NCBI GenBank assembly: GCA_016192425.1
Contig: JACPUE010000028.1
Location: 99,307-163,306, forward strand
DNA from: Burkholderiales bacterium
GTDB taxonomy: Bacteria; Pseudomonadota; Gammaproteobacteria; Burkholderiales; Burkholderiaceae_C
Direction of reading: 5' to 3'
DNA: 64,000 nt
Positions within the stretch are counted from its first letter, which is position 1; the number at the start of each line of letters is the position of its first letter. Below are positions 27,123 to 36,953 of the stretch, one piece after another. The translations under genes were made by a program, and so were the position numbers. The notes under the pieces are model-generated. The model worked only from the letters and a program-made list of their open reading frames with translations, made no database searches and was not told where the DNA came from.

Positions 27123-29441
27123 CTATCGCTGCGCGTTGGCATCGGCCACGGTGATGGCCGTCATGTTGACGATACGGCGCACGGTGGCGCTGGCCGTCAG
27201 GATATGCACGGGCTGCGCCGCCCCCAGCAGCACCGGGCCGATGGCGATGTTGCCGCCTGCAGCGGTCTTGAGCAGGTTGTAGGAGATGTTGGCCGCGTCG
27301 ATGTTGGGCATGACCAGCAGGTTGGCATCTCCCACCAGGGTGCTGTGGGGCATTTGCGCAGCGCGGGCAGAACCGCTGAGGGCCACGTCGCCGTGCATCT
27401 CGCCGTCCACCTCCATCCAGGGGGCCTGCACGCGCAGCAGCTCCAGCGTCTCGCGCATCTTCACGGCGCTGGGCTGCACGCTGCTGCCATAGTTGGAGTG
27501 CGACAGCAACGCGACCTTGGGCTTGATGCCAAAGCGCAGCAGCTCCTCAGCCGCCATCATGGTGATTTCTGCCAACTGCTCTGCGGTGGGGTCGTAGTTG
27601 ACATGGGTATCGACCAGGAACACCTGGCGGTCGGGCAGCAGCAGCCCGTTCATGCAGGCGTAGATGTGCGCGCCTGCGCGGCGGCCAATGACCTGGTCGA
27701 TATAGCTCAGGTGGTGGGCAGTGTGCCCCCAGGTGCCGCAGATCAGGCCATCGACTTCGCCCTTGTGCAACAGCATGCTGCCGATCAGCGTAAGGCGGCG
27801 GCGCATTTCGATCTTGGCGATGGGCTCGGTGATGCCCTTGCGCTCGGTCATGCGGTGGTAGGTTTGCCAGAAGTCGCGGTAGCGGTGGTCCTGTTCGACG
27901 TTGACCACGTCGTAGTCGCGCCCTTCCTGCAGGCGCAGGCCGAATTTCTCGATGCGCTGGGCAATCACGGCCGGACGGCCGATGAGCGTGGGGCGTGCCA
28001 CATGCTCATCCACCACGATCTGCGCGGCGCGCAGTACGCGCTCTTCTTCGCCCTCGGAGTAGGCGACGCGCTTTTTGGCGGCACACTTGGCAGCCAGGAA
28101 AATGGGCTTCATCAGCGTGCCCGAGGCATAGACGAAGCTCTGGAGCTGGTCGCGGTATGCGTCCATGTCGGCAACGGGACGCAGCGCCACGCCGGAATCT
28201 TGCGCCGCCTGAGCCACAGCGGGCGCGATCTTCATCATCAGGCGCGGGTCAAAGGGCTTGGGAATCAGGTACTCGGGCCCGAAGGACAGCTTTTCGCCCA
28301 CATAGGCAGCTGCCACCACCTCGCTTTGCTCGGCCTGGGCCAGCTCGGCAATGGCGTGCACGGCGGCGATTTCCATCTCCAGCGTGATGGTGGTGGCGCC
28401 GCAGTCCAGCGCGCCACGGAAGATGTAGGGGAAGCACAGGACGTTGTTGACCTGGTTCGGGTAGTCGGTACGGCCCGTGGCGATGATGGCGTCGTCGCGC
28501 ACGGCCTGCACGTCTTCGGGCTGGATCTCGGGGTTGGGGTTGGCCAGGGCAAAGATCAGCGGGCGCGGCGCCATCTTGGCAACCATGTCCTTCTTGAGCA
28601 CGCCCCCGGCAGACAGGCCCAGGAAGACGTCTGCACCCTCGATCACCTCGCTGAGGGTGCGGGCGCTGGTCTTTTGCACGAACTGTGCCTTGTCCTCGTC
28701 CATCAGCTCGGTGCGCCCTTCATAGACGACACCGGCCAGGTCGGTCACCCAGATGTTCTCGCGCGGGATGCCCAGCTTGACCAGCAGCCCCAGGCAGGCC
28801 AGGGCGGCGGCACCCGCCCCGGAGGTGACCAGCTTGATCTGCTTGGGGTCTTTGCCCGCGACCTTGAGGCCGTTGAGAATGGCCGCCCCTACCACGATGG
28901 CCGTGCCATGCTGGTCGTCGTGGAAGACGGGAATCTTCATGCGCTCGCGCAGCTTGCGCTCGATGTAGAAGCAGTCGGGCGCCTTGATGTCTTCCAGGTT
29001 GATGCCGCCGAAGGTGGGCTCCATGGCGGCAATGATCTCGACCAGCTTGTCCGGGTCTTTTTCGTTGATCTCGATATCGAACACGTCGATGCCCGAGAAC
29101 TTCTTGAACAGCACGCCCTTGCCTTCCATCACCGGCTTGCCTGCCAGGGGGCCGATGTCGCCCAGGCCCAGCACGGCGGTGCCGTTGGTCACCACGCCCA
29201 CCAGGTTGCCCCGGCTGGTGTAGCGGAAGGCGGCGTTGGGGTCTTTGACGATTTCTTCGCAAGGCGCGGCCACGCCCGGCGAGTAGGCCAGCGCCAGGTC
29301 GTGCTGGTTGACCATTTGCTTGGTGGCCGCGATGGCCACTTTGCCGGGCTTGGGGAACTCGTGGTATTCGAGAGCGGCCTTGCGCAGAAGGGCGCGCTTG
29401 TCGGGGTTGCTGGCGGGCTGGGCCGGTGCGTGGTCGGGCAT
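27123..29441 (-). CDS. maeB: NADP-dependent malic enzyme with phosphotransacetylase-like domain
   Basis: A 772-residue MaeB-type enzyme. The N-terminal malic enzyme half (to about residue 430) has the YSPGVAAPC and [14 protein letters not shown] ([12 protein letters not shown]) motifs and a Rossmann segment; the C-terminal half resembles phosphate acetyltransferase and is regulatory in MaeB. It decarboxylates malate to pyruvate, making NADPH. Full expected length, on its own transcript. Confidence 0.96.
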   Translation of the reverse strand: MPDHAPAQPASNPDKRALLRKAALEYHEFPKPGKVAIAATKQMVNQHDLALAYSPGVAAPCEEIVKDPNAAFRYTSRGNLVGVVTNGTAVLGLGDIGPLAGKPVMEGKGVLFKKFSGIDVFDIEINEKDPDKLVEIIAAMEPTFGGINLEDIKAPDCFYIERKLRERMKIPVFHDDQHGTAIVVGAAILNGLKVAGKDPKQIKLVTSGAGAAALACLGLLVKLGIPRENIWVTDLAGVVYEGRTELMDEDKAQFVQKTSARTLSEVIEGADVFLGLSAGGVLKKDMVAKMAPRPLIFALANPNPEIQPEDVQAVRDDAIIATGRTDYPNQVNNVLCFPYIFRGALDCGATTITLEMEIAAVHAIAELAQAEQSEVVAAAYVGEKLSFGPEYLIPKPFDPRLMMKIAPAVAQAAQDSGVALRPVADMDAYRDQLQSFVYASGTLMKPIFLAAKCAAKKRVAYSEGEEERVLRAAQIVVDEHVARPTLIGRPAVIAQRIEKFGLRLQEGRDYDVVNVEQDHRYRDFWQTYHRMTERKGITEPIAKIEMRRRLTLIGSMLLHKGEVDGLICGTWGHTAHHLSYIDQVIGRRAGAHIYACMNGLLLPDRQVFLVDTHVNYDPTAEQLAEITMMAAEELLRFGIKPKVALLSHSNYGSSVQPSAVKMRETLELLRVQAPWMEVDGEMHGDVALSGSARAAQMPHSTLVGDANLLVMPNIDAANISYNLLKTAAGGNIAIGPVLLGAAQPVHILTASATVRRIVNMTAITVADANAQR

Positions 29442-29584
29442 GGATGTCTCCGGTGTGCGGTCCCGCGCCAGCCAACAAGGGGCGCGGACGGCCGACCTGG
29501 GTCAGGGGTGGGCCGATTGTAGGTTGCGTTCCGTAACCTGCGCGCAGAACAAGCCGCCCGCAGGGACACCGCCATTGTGACGCA

Positions 29585-29596
29585 ATTTCATGAAAT
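29585..29596. promoter_or_regulatory. ATTTCATGAAAT palindrome upstream of the DUF2946/TonB genes
   Basis: A perfect 12-bp palindrome, followed 8 bases later by another TTTCAT. The spaced GAAAT/GTTTC inverted pair (29592-29604) overlaps it. It lies 72 bases upstream of the DUF2946 start in the shared gap with maeB (226 bases). It may be the binding site of a metal-responsive regulator; it is only a weak match to a Fur box. Confidence 0.4.
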
Positions 29597-29667
29597 GCGG
29601 TTTCATAATTCAAAATCGCGGAAAATTGCTGGGTGGGCCGCGGGCAGGGTTCATAAAATCCTGCACC

Positions 29668-30024
29668 ATGCATCTTTTGCGACGTTCCCGCTTCCTTGCC
29701 TGCATCGTGCTGGCATGGTTCGCTGCGCATTTGTGCACGCCGGTTCTGGGAACATGGATCGCCCCCGTCCCCACCGAGTTGATTTGCTCTGGCGCGGGGG
29801 TGGTCAAGCTGCTGGCGCATACCGCAGAGGGCGTGCAGGAGCACGGCGATACCTCTGCAGACTGCGTGTTGTGCCTGAACCTGGGCGCACCACCCACCGC
29901 CTCGCAAACCGCCACACTCCGCCATCTGCCGCAAGGGCACACGGCGTCCGTCGTTTCAGCCACACGCACCGCAGCACGCACGGCGGCGCCGCTTCCACCC
30001 CGGGGACCGCCAACCTTCTCTTGA
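29668..30024 (+). CDS. DUF2946-like small secreted protein
   Basis: A 118-residue protein with an N-terminal signal or anchor (LACIVLAWFAAHLCTPVL) and a metal-like CVLC motif (residues about 69-72). The layout, a leader followed by ICSGAG and a CxxC-type motif, fits DUF2946, a family often found before TonB-dependent copper receptors. The next gene is a TonB receptor 75 bases downstream. ATG 29668 is used because it starts the signal peptide. A role in metal acquisition is inference. Confidence 0.65.
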   Translation: MHLLRRSRFLACIVLAWFAAHLCTPVLGTWIAPVPTELICSGAGVVKLLAHTAEGVQEHGDTSADCVLCLNLGAPPTASQTATLRHLPQGHTASVVSATRTAARTAAPLPPRGPPTFS

Positions 30025-30099
30025 ACGCTATTGGTTTGGCTGCCCACGGGCCCCTGATGCGGGCCCGCGCAGCTCTTTTTTGCTTTCAGGAGTATTTCC

Positions 30100-32409
30100 A
30101 TGCGCGCAAGCCGCATTCCCCGGCCTTTTGTCGGCCTCTTTCCATTTCTCTTTTGCCATGCAATGCCCGCATGGGCGCAGGCATCCGATTCCCCAGTCAA
30201 GGAGCTGGGGGTTGTCACCGTGAGCGGCGGTCAGCCGACCTCCTTGCCAACGCAAATCCCCACCACGATCGAAGGTGTGACGCGGGAACAGATCGAGCAT
30301 TCGATCAACGCCACCGATGGGGAGGATGCGCTCAAGTACCTGCCCAGCCTGTTGGTGCGCAAGCGCTATATCGGTGACTACAACCATGCGGTGCTGTCCA
30401 CCCGCGCATCGGGCACGGGCAACCCGGCGCGGTCGATGGTGTTTGCGGATGGCATTTTGCTGTCCAACTACCTGGGCAATGGCCCCACCAATGCGCCGCG
30501 CTGGATGATGGTGGCGCCCGAAGAGATTGAGCGCGTGGATGTGCTGTACGGCCCGTTTTCTGCGGCCTACGCGGGCAACTCGGTGGGGGCGGTGGTGGAC
30601 TATGTCACGCGCATGCCCACGCAGTTCGAAGCCCACGCCAAGATGAGCTATCAGCGCCAGCCCTTTGACCTGTATGGCACCCACGATACGTTTGGGGGCA
30701 AGCAGGTGGCCGCCTCGGTGGGCAACAAGGCGGGGGACTGGGCGTGGCTGCTGAGTTTCAGCAAGACCGACAGCGATGGACAGCCGCTGACCTTCCCAAC
30801 CCGGCTGGTGTCTGCGGGCACGGCAGGCAACGCGGGCACGCCCGTGTCGGGGGCGGTGCTGGGCAACAACCGCAGCAATCAGCCCTGGTATTTGCTGGGC
30901 ACGGCCACGCAGTACAGCACGCAGCAAGACCACATCAAGGCGAAGCTGGCATATGACTTTTCACCCACGGTGCGGGCCGCGTACACGCTGGGCTGGTGGC
31001 ACAACGAATCGCAGGGGCGGCCCGCCACCTATTTGCGCGATGCCCATGGCAATCCGGTGTATGGCGGCACGGTCAACATCAACGGGCGCTCGTATGCGCT
31101 GGCACCGACGGACTTCAATGTGTCCAATGAGGACCTGTCGCATGCCATGCACGGCCTGTCCATCAAGAGCAACACCAAGGGCATGTTTGACTGGGAATTG
31201 GCGGCCAGCCTGTACGACTATCAAACCGACAGCCTGCGGGCCGCAACGGTGGCCATGCCCGCCGCCTTGGCGGGCGGTGCGGGCCGCGTGGTGAACAGCA
31301 AGGGCACAGGCTGGAACACGCTGGCCGCCAAGGGGACATGGCGCCCGGATGGCATGCAGGGCGCGCACATCGTGGACTTTGGCGTGCAACGCGACAGCTA
31401 CAAGCTGCGCACCGTGGAGAACAAGACGAGCGACTGGATCAGCGGCAGCGCGGGAGCGCAAAACCAGGCCTTTTCGGGCAACACGCAGCTGGTGGGCCTG
31501 TGGGCGCAGGACACGTGGAAGCTGGCTTCGCAGTGGAAGGCGGTGCTGGGCGCCCGCGCCGAACACTGGAACGCCAGCCAGGGCCAGACCGCCAATGCCA
31601 CCACGAGCGTGCACCACCCCGAGCGCAGCGAAAACTACCTGTCGCCCAAGGCGGCACTGGCCTATCAAGCGAACGCACAGTGGGTGCTCAAGGCGTCCAC
31701 CGGCCGGGCCGTGCGCATGCCCACGGTGTCTGAGCTGTACCAGGGCGGCATCAGCGGCAGCGGCACGCTCATCAACAACAACCCCGCGCTCAAGCCAGAA
31801 AAGTCCTGGACCACGGAGCTGACGGCAGAGCGCGATCTGTCGAGCGCCGGGGGCGAAGGCGTGCTGCGGCTGACCGTGTTCTTCGAGCAGACCCGGGATG
31901 CGCTGTACTCACAAACCAATGTGCTGGTCACACCCAACGTCACGAACATCCAGAACGTGGATGCCATGCGCACCAAGGGCCTGGAGGCGGCCTACCAGGC
32001 GGCCAACGTGGGCGTGCGGGGGCTGGACCTGGCAGGCAGCGTGACGTGGACGGATTCCAAGATCACCCGCAACGACAAGTTCCCGGCCAGCGTGGGCAAG
32101 TGGCAGCCGCGCATTCCACAGTGGCGTGCCAGCGCAGTGGCCACCTACCGGCCCGACGCCCAGTGGTCGTACACGGTGGGCGCGCGCTACAGCGGCAAGC
32201 AATACGGCACGCTGGACAACACCGACCCCAACGGCTTTGCCTACCAGGCCGCCAGCCGCTACTTCACCACCGACGTGCGCGTGCGCTACCAGATCAACAA
32301 GCAGCTCAGCGCCGCGGTGGGCATCGACAACCTCAACAACTACCAGTTCTGGGCGTTCCACCCCTATCCACAGCGGTCCTACGTGGCCGAACTGAAGGTG
32401 GACTACTAG
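30100..32409 (+). CDS. TonB-dependent outer membrane receptor
   Basis: A 769-residue receptor with a signal peptide (about 1-27), a TonB-box-like ELGVVTVSGG, a plug domain (about 50-170, ARSMVFADGILLSNYLG, EEIERVDVLYGPFSAAYAGN) and a 22-strand barrel ending in the aromatic AELKVDY. AGGAG stands seven bases before the ATG. Imports a chelated metal or similar ligand with energy from TonB-ExbBD; the DUF2946 neighbour suggests copper or another metal. No ligand can be assigned from the sequence. Confidence 0.92.
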   Translation: MRASRIPRPFVGLFPFLFCHAMPAWAQASDSPVKELGVVTVSGGQPTSLPTQIPTTIEGVTREQIEHSINATDGEDALKYLPSLLVRKRYIGDYNHAVLSTRASGTGNPARSMVFADGILLSNYLGNGPTNAPRWMMVAPEEIERVDVLYGPFSAAYAGNSVGAVVDYVTRMPTQFEAHAKMSYQRQPFDLYGTHDTFGGKQVAASVGNKAGDWAWLLSFSKTDSDGQPLTFPTRLVSAGTAGNAGTPVSGAVLGNNRSNQPWYLLGTATQYSTQQDHIKAKLAYDFSPTVRAAYTLGWWHNESQGRPATYLRDAHGNPVYGGTVNINGRSYALAPTDFNVSNEDLSHAMHGLSIKSNTKGMFDWELAASLYDYQTDSLRAATVAMPAALAGGAGRVVNSKGTGWNTLAAKGTWRPDGMQGAHIVDFGVQRDSYKLRTVENKTSDWISGSAGAQNQAFSGNTQLVGLWAQDTWKLASQWKAVLGARAEHWNASQGQTANATTSVHHPERSENYLSPKAALAYQANAQWVLKASTGRAVRMPTVSELYQGGISGSGTLINNNPALKPEKSWTTELTAERDLSSAGGEGVLRLTVFFEQTRDALYSQTNVLVTPNVTNIQNVDAMRTKGLEAAYQAANVGVRGLDLAGSVTWTDSKITRNDKFPASVGKWQPRIPQWRASAVATYRPDAQWSYTVGARYSGKQYGTLDNTDPNGFAYQAASRYFTTDVRVRYQINKQLSAAVGIDNLNNYQFWAFHPYPQRSYVAELKVDY

Positions 32410-32411
32410 CA

Positions 32412-32427
32412 GCGCCTTTCCAGGCGC
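32412..32427. terminator. Hairpin between convergent TonB receptor and mmsA genes
   Basis: GCGCCT, TTCC loop, AGGCGC: a perfect 6-bp stem filling the 19-base gap between the two stop codons. It could end both transcripts, but there is no T-run. Confidence 0.4.
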
Positions 32428-32428
32428 C

Positions 32429-33946
32429 TCACCGGCTGCTTGGAAAGCTGAACACCGCCCCCTCGCGCACGCCAGCGCTGGGCCAGCGCTGCGTGATGGT
32501 CTTGCGCTTGGTGTAAAAGCGCACGGCGTCCGGCCCATAGGCGTGCAGGTCGCCGAACAGGCTGCGCTTCCAGCCGCCGAACGAGTGGTAGGCCACGGGC
32601 ACGGGCAGGGGCACGTTCACGCCCACCATGCCGACCTGGATGTGGTCGGTGAAGTAGCGCGCGGCCTCGCCGTCGCGCGTGAAGATGCAGGTGCCGTTGC
32701 CGTATTCGTGGTCGTTGATGAGCTGCATGGCTTCCTGCAGCGTCTTCACGCGCACCACGCCGAGCACGGGGCCGAAGATTTCTTCCTGGTAAATCTTCAT
32801 GCCGGGCTTGACGTGGTCGAACAGGCAGGCGCCCAGGAAGTAGCCTTCCGCGTGGCCTGCGACCTGCACGCCACGGCCATCCACCACCAGCGTGGCGCCT
32901 TCTGCCACACCGCTGTCCACATAGGCCTTCACCTTCTCGAAGTGCTGCTTCGTCACCAGCGGGCCCATGTCGTTGCTGTTGTCGGTGCCGGGGCCGACCT
33001 TCATCTTGGCGATCTCGACTTTCAGGCCCGCCACCACGGCATCGCCCACCTCGTCGCCCACGGCGACCAGCAGCGGGATGGCCATGCAGCGCTCGCCGCA
33101 CGATCCGTAGGCTGCGCCCATCAAAGCGCTCACGGCGTTGTCCACATCGGCGTCGGGCATCAGCACGGCGTGGTTCTTGGCGCCGCCCAGGGCCTGCACG
33201 CGCTTGCCATGCTTGCAGCCTTCGGCGTAGATGTATTCGGCAATCGGCGTGGAGCCCACGAAGCTCACGGCCTTGACACGCGGGTCTTGCAGCAGCGTGT
33301 CCACGGCCAGCTTGTCGCCGTTGACCACGTTCAGCACGCCGGGCGGCAGGCCGGCCTCCAGCGCGAGCTGGGCGATGAACAGGGCGCTGCTCGGGTCACG
33401 TTCGGACGGCTTGAGCACGAAGGTGTTGCCGCAGGCCACGGCCATGGGCCACATCCACAGCGGCACCATGGCTGGGAAGTTGAAGGGCGTGATGCCTGCC
33501 GTGACGCCCAGCGCCTGGAACTCGCTCCAGCTGTCGATGCTGGGGCCCACGTTGCGGCTGTGCTCGCCCTTGAGCAGCTCGGGCGCGTAGCTGGCGTATT
33601 CCACGTTCTCGATGCCGCGCTGCAGCTCGCCATGCGCGTCCGAGAGCACCTTGCCGTGCTCGGCGGTAATCATGGCGGCTATTCTTTCGGCGTTCTCTTC
33701 CAGCAGGACTTTCAGCTTGGCCAAAACGCGGGCGCGCTTCAGCGGCGGCGTGTTGCGCCAGGCGGGGAAGGCCGCTTCGGCCGAGGCAATGGCGGCTTCG
33801 ACCGTGGCCTGGCTCGCCAGGGCCACGCTGGTGGTGGACTGGCCCGTGGCGGGGTTGAACACGGGCTGCGTGCGCTCGGTGTCCGCAACGAGCTTGCCGT
33901 CGATCAGGTGGCCGATGGTGGTGGTGACGTTCTTGTCGTGGTTCAT
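32429..33946 (-). CDS. mmsA: CoA-acylating methylmalonate/malonate-semialdehyde dehydrogenase
   Basis: A 505-residue aldehyde dehydrogenase. It has TPFNFPAMVPLWMWPMAVAC near the cofactor site, ALGGAKNHAVL and the catalytic Cys in GSCGERCMAIP, as in MmsA, and FGPVLGVVRV. It oxidises methylmalonate- or malonate-semialdehyde to propionyl- or acetyl-CoA. ATG 33946 is used although no ribosome site is clear; a TTG at 33961 would add five residues. It is downstream of an omega-aminotransferase, together forming a beta-alanine or beta-aminoisobutyrate catabolic pair. Confidence 0.93.
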   Translation of the reverse strand: MNHDKNVTTTIGHLIDGKLVADTERTQPVFNPATGQSTTSVALASQATVEAAIASAEAAFPAWRNTPPLKRARVLAKLKVLLEENAERIAAMITAEHGKVLSDAHGELQRGIENVEYASYAPELLKGEHSRNVGPSIDSWSEFQALGVTAGITPFNFPAMVPLWMWPMAVACGNTFVLKPSERDPSSALFIAQLALEAGLPPGVLNVVNGDKLAVDTLLQDPRVKAVSFVGSTPIAEYIYAEGCKHGKRVQALGGAKNHAVLMPDADVDNAVSALMGAAYGSCGERCMAIPLLVAVGDEVGDAVVAGLKVEIAKMKVGPGTDNSNDMGPLVTKQHFEKVKAYVDSGVAEGATLVVDGRGVQVAGHAEGYFLGACLFDHVKPGMKIYQEEIFGPVLGVVRVKTLQEAMQLINDHEYGNGTCIFTRDGEAARYFTDHIQVGMVGVNVPLPVPVAYHSFGGWKRSLFGDLHAYGPDAVRFYTKRKTITQRWPSAGVREGAVFSFPSSR

Positions 33947-33962
33947 GGTGATTTCAAGCAAA

Positions 33963-34009
33963 AAGTGCTGCTAGCGCTTATCCATCAAGCGCTAGCAGCT
34001 ATCAAAACA
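33963..34009 (+). repeat. Dispersed palindromic repeat, family 1, copy C
   Basis: GCTGCTAGCGCTTATCC and ATCAAGCGCTAGCAGC form a near-perfect inverted repeat (arms GCTGCTAGCGCTT / AAGCGCTAGCAGC). It occupies the gap between the aminotransferase stop and the mmsA start, so it would be part of the operon's mRNA as a stable hairpin. Confidence 0.8.
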
Positions 34010-34014
34010 GGAGT

Positions 34015-35379
34015 TCAGGCGGTTTCGTGCAGCGCGTCGCCCAGGGCGCTGACCAGGCGGTCGATCTCGGCCTGGGTGCTGATGAAGGGGGGCGCGAGCT
34101 GGATGGTGTCGCCGCCGTAGCGCACATAGAAGCCCTTCTTCCAGCAGTTCATGGCGATCTCGTAGGGCCGACGCGCGGGCTCGCCGGGCAGGGCGCTGAT
34201 GGTGATGCCGGCGGCCAGGCCGTAGTTGCGGATGTCGGCCACATGGCGGGCAGACCGAAGGCCGTGCACGGCATTCTCGAAATAGGGCGCCAGCGCCTGC
34301 ACGCGGCCGGGCATGTCTTCCTTCTGCAGGATGTCGAGCACCGCGTTGCCCGCCGCGCAGGCCACGGGGTGGGCCGAGTAGGTGTAGCCGTGCGGAAATT
34401 CGAGCAGGTACTCGGGGCCGCCCTGCGCCATAAAGGTGTCGTAGATCTCCTTGCTGGCCACCACACCGCCCAGGGGCTGCGCGCCGTTGGTCACCTGCTT
34501 GGCGAAGTTCAGGATGTCCGGCGTCACGCCAAAGGCCTCGGCCCCGGTCCAGGTGCCGCAGCGGCCAAAGCCGGTGATGACCTCGTCAAAAATCAGCAGG
34601 ATGTTGTTCTGCGTGCAGATCTCGCGGATGCGCTCCAGGTAGCCCTTCGGCGGGATCACCACGCCGGCCGATCCTGAGAAGGGCTCGACGATCACGGCGG
34701 CGATGTTGGAGGCGTCGTGCAGGGCGATCACGTCCAACAGCTTGTCGGCCAGCGCGCGGCCATCGGTGTCGGGCATGCCTTTGTAGAACGAGCCTGCGGG
34801 CGGCTGGGTGTGGGGAATGTGGTCGGCCTCGATGCCCTGGCCAAAGGTCTTGCGGTTGCCCACGATGCCGCCGACCGAGATGCCGCCGTAGTTCACGCCG
34901 TGGTAGCCCTTTTCGCGGCCGATCAGGCGCGTCTTGGTGCCCTGGCCCTTGGCGCGCCAGTAGGCGCGCGCCATCTTGAGCGAGGTGTCGGCCGACTCGG
35001 AGCCGGAGCCGGTGAAGAACACGTAGTCGAGCCCGGCAGGCGTCAGTTCCTTAAGCTTGTTGGCCAGCGCGAACGAGGCCGGGTGGCCGAACTGGAAGGC
35101 GGGCGCATAGTCCAACGTAGCGGCAGCCTTGCCAATGGCCTCGGCCACTTCCTTGCGGCCATGGCCCAGGCCCGAGCACCACAGGCCCGAGAGGCCGTCA
35201 AAAATCTTGCGCCCCTCGGCGTCGGTGTAATAGGCGCCCTCGCCGCTCACGATCATGCGCGGCCTGGCCTTGAAGTTGCGGTTGCCGGTAAAGGGCATCC
35301 AGTGGGCATCCAGCCAGGCGGCATCCTGCCGCACAGCGGATGCGGTGGCGTCGATGGCGGTAAACGGGGGGGTGGTCAT
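34015..35379 (-). CDS. Omega-amino acid:pyruvate aminotransferase
   Basis: A 454-residue class III PLP aminotransferase. It shows SGSESADTSLKMARAYW, the cofactor Asp in LLIFDEVITGFGR and the Schiff-base lysine in LNFAKQVTNGAQPLGG. The form and the mmsA neighbour match beta-alanine:pyruvate aminotransferase (BauA type), which makes malonate semialdehyde for MmsA. ATG 35379 is used because GGAG stands nine bases upstream; the frame is open to 35439 but crosses the operator. A divergent LysR regulator probably controls it. Confidence 0.92.
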   Translation of the reverse strand: MTTPPFTAIDATASAVRQDAAWLDAHWMPFTGNRNFKARPRMIVSGEGAYYTDAEGRKIFDGLSGLWCSGLGHGRKEVAEAIGKAAATLDYAPAFQFGHPASFALANKLKELTPAGLDYVFFTGSGSESADTSLKMARAYWRAKGQGTKTRLIGREKGYHGVNYGGISVGGIVGNRKTFGQGIEADHIPHTQPPAGSFYKGMPDTDGRALADKLLDVIALHDASNIAAVIVEPFSGSAGVVIPPKGYLERIREICTQNNILLIFDEVITGFGRCGTWTGAEAFGVTPDILNFAKQVTNGAQPLGGVVASKEIYDTFMAQGGPEYLLEFPHGYTYSAHPVACAAGNAVLDILQKEDMPGRVQALAPYFENAVHGLRSARHVADIRNYGLAAGITISALPGEPARRPYEIAMNCWKKGFYVRYGGDTIQLAPPFISTQAEIDRLVSALGDALHETA

Positions 35380-35418
35380 GGCGGTCTCCTGCGGTGATCC
35401 GGCATTGTTCCGCCAAGT

Positions 35419-35444
35419 GATATTCTCTTGAATAGTCAAATATC
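35419..35444. promoter_or_regulatory. Candidate LysR operator between aminotransferase and regulator genes
   Basis: A nested palindrome: GATATT / AATATC as outer arms with TTGA ATAG TCAA inside, in an AT-rich island in the 84-base divergent gap. It fits the T-N11-A pattern of LysR-type binding sites and covers both predicted promoters. Confidence 0.55.
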
Positions 35445-35463
35445 AATGTTTACTTGACGGAAT

Positions 35464-36423
35464 ATGCAAGTAAAAGCCCCCCACCCCCGTGAACGCGCCG
35501 TGCTGGGCCAGCTCAGCGACATGGACCTGCGCCTGCTGCAAGTCTTCAAGGCGGTGGTGGAGTGCGGCGGCATGTCGGCCGCCGAGCTGGAGCTGAACAT
35601 CGGCACCAGCACCGTGAGCCGCCACATGAAAGACCTGGAAACCCGCCTGGGCCTGGTGCTGTGCCGCCGGGGCCGCGCAGGCTTTGCGCTCACCGCCGAG
35701 GGCCAGCGCGTGTACGACGAAACCCTGCGCCTGCTCAGCGCGGTGGAGGCGTTCCGCAGCAGCATCGACGACATCCACCGCCGCATGGGCGGACGGCTGG
35801 AAGTGGCCGTGTTCGACAAAACCGCCAGCAACCCCGCAGCCCGCATTGGCGAAGCGATTGCGCGCTTTGCCGCCCTGGCGCCCGACGTGAGCCTGCAGAT
35901 GCACGTGGCCTCCATTCCGGCCATCGAGCGCGGGCTCATCGACGGGAGCTTTCACGTGGGCATCGTCCCGGCGCACCGCAGCTCGCAAAGCCTGGTGTAC
36001 GCCGACCTGTTTGCCGAAACCATGCTGCTGTACTGCGGCGCAGGCCACCCGCTGTTCGGACAGGACCACCGCCAGCTCACCTGGGAAGCGCTGCGCCAGC
36101 ACCCGTTTGCGGGGCTGGGCTACCACTCACCCAACATGGAACTGAGCCACAGCGCCCACCTGCCGCGCCGGGCCACGGGGTTCGACCAGGAGTCCATCGC
36201 CACGCTGATCCTCTCGGGCCGCTACCTGGGCTTTCTGCCCGACCACTACGCCGAAGCCTTCGAGCGCCAGGGCCGCATGCAGGCCGTGCAGCCCGCGCAG
36301 TTCTTCTACCGCTGCCAATTCGTCAGCGTGCTGCGCCGCTCCCCACCCCCGCCGCGCGCTGCGCAGGCGTTTGCGCAGTGCTTGCTGGATGCGCATTCGC
36401 AGGCCAGCACCCCGGCGACCTGA
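35464..36423 (+). CDS. LysR-family regulator of the aminotransferase-mmsA operon
   Basis: A 319-residue LysR-type regulator: winged helix-turn-helix near the start (MDLRLLQVFKAVVECGGMSA, then NIGTSTVSRHMKDLETRLG) followed by a two-lobed effector domain. It is divergent from the omega-aminotransferase gene across an 84-base gap with a palindromic site, the standard layout for a LysR activator of the adjacent operon. The ligand is unknown but would be the amino acid being degraded. Confidence 0.9.
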   Translation: MQVKAPHPRERAVLGQLSDMDLRLLQVFKAVVECGGMSAAELELNIGTSTVSRHMKDLETRLGLVLCRRGRAGFALTAEGQRVYDETLRLLSAVEAFRSSIDDIHRRMGGRLEVAVFDKTASNPAARIGEAIARFAALAPDVSLQMHVASIPAIERGLIDGSFHVGIVPAHRSSQSLVYADLFAETMLLYCGAGHPLFGQDHRQLTWEALRQHPFAGLGYHSPNMELSHSAHLPRRATGFDQESIATLILSGRYLGFLPDHYAEAFERQGRMQAVQPAQFFYRCQFVSVLRRSPPPPRAAQAFAQCLLDAHSQASTPAT

Positions 36424-36485
36424 ACTTGCCATCCGCCCCATATCGGCCCACAATCTATTGCATATTTTTTAGGCAAAGAACCACC

Positions 36486-36788
36486 ATGTCCAGCCTTGCC
36501 TCCATCGCATCCTCCGGCCTGCAGGCAGCCCAGTTGCGGCTGGACGCCTCTGCGCACAACGTGGCCAACATGAACACGCCCAACTTCCGGCGCAGCGTGG
36601 TCAGCCAGGCGGCGCGGCCAGACCAGGGCGGGGTGGACGCCAGCGTGCAGCGCGCCCCGGACACCGGCGTGGCACTGGAGCAGGAGGTGGTGGACCAGAT
36701 GTCCGCCACCTATGCCTTCAAGGCCAGTGTGCAGTTGCTGCGCGCACAAGACAGCACACTGGGCAGCCTGCTCAATGTGAAGGCGTGA
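36486..36788 (+). CDS. Small flagellar-rod-like (FlgC/FlgG family) protein
   Basis: A 100-residue protein. It starts SLASIASSGLQAAQLRLDAS and AHNVANMNTPNFRR, the N-terminal motif of flagellar rod and hook proteins, and ends with a helical segment QMSATYAFKASVQLLRAQDS and LLNVKA like the family C-terminus. The middle domain is missing, so it is shorter than FlgC (about 130) and resembles FlgB/FlgC minimal rods. No other flagellar gene is nearby, so it is an orphan. Function unknown. Confidence 0.75.
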   Translation: MSSLASIASSGLQAAQLRLDASAHNVANMNTPNFRRSVVSQAARPDQGGVDASVQRAPDTGVALEQEVVDQMSATYAFKASVQLLRAQDSTLGSLLNVKA

Positions 36789-36902
36789 ACGAGAGCCCCT
36801 GCAGGCTGCGCAGCGGTGCGGGTCATGGCGGCGATGCCTGGCCGGGTGTGCAATCCATCACGAAAGATCGCGCATGCCCGCGTTCCCGATGCCTTGGACG
36901 GT

Positions 36903-36911
36903 TGCTATGAT
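36903..36911 (+). promoter_or_regulatory. Extended -10 element before the SPFH gene
   Basis: TGCTATGAT fits the extended -10 pattern TGnTATAAT. It is 42 bases upstream of the SPFH gene start. No clear -35 was found, as is allowed for extended -10 promoters. The rest of the 165-base gap shows nothing else. Confidence 0.45.
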
Positions 36912-36953
36912 GGCCAGTCCCTTTACCCTCTTTCTTTGCGAACGGGAGCACTC

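Noticed and set aside
27114..29522. An 800-codon plus-strand frame opposite maeB
   Set aside because: Composition is that of an antisense frame of a GC-rich gene; maeB on the minus strand has all family motifs.
29442..29667. A cobalamin or other riboswitch before the TonB receptor pair
   Set aside because: No conserved riboswitch core could be seen; only a palindrome and AT-rich sequence.
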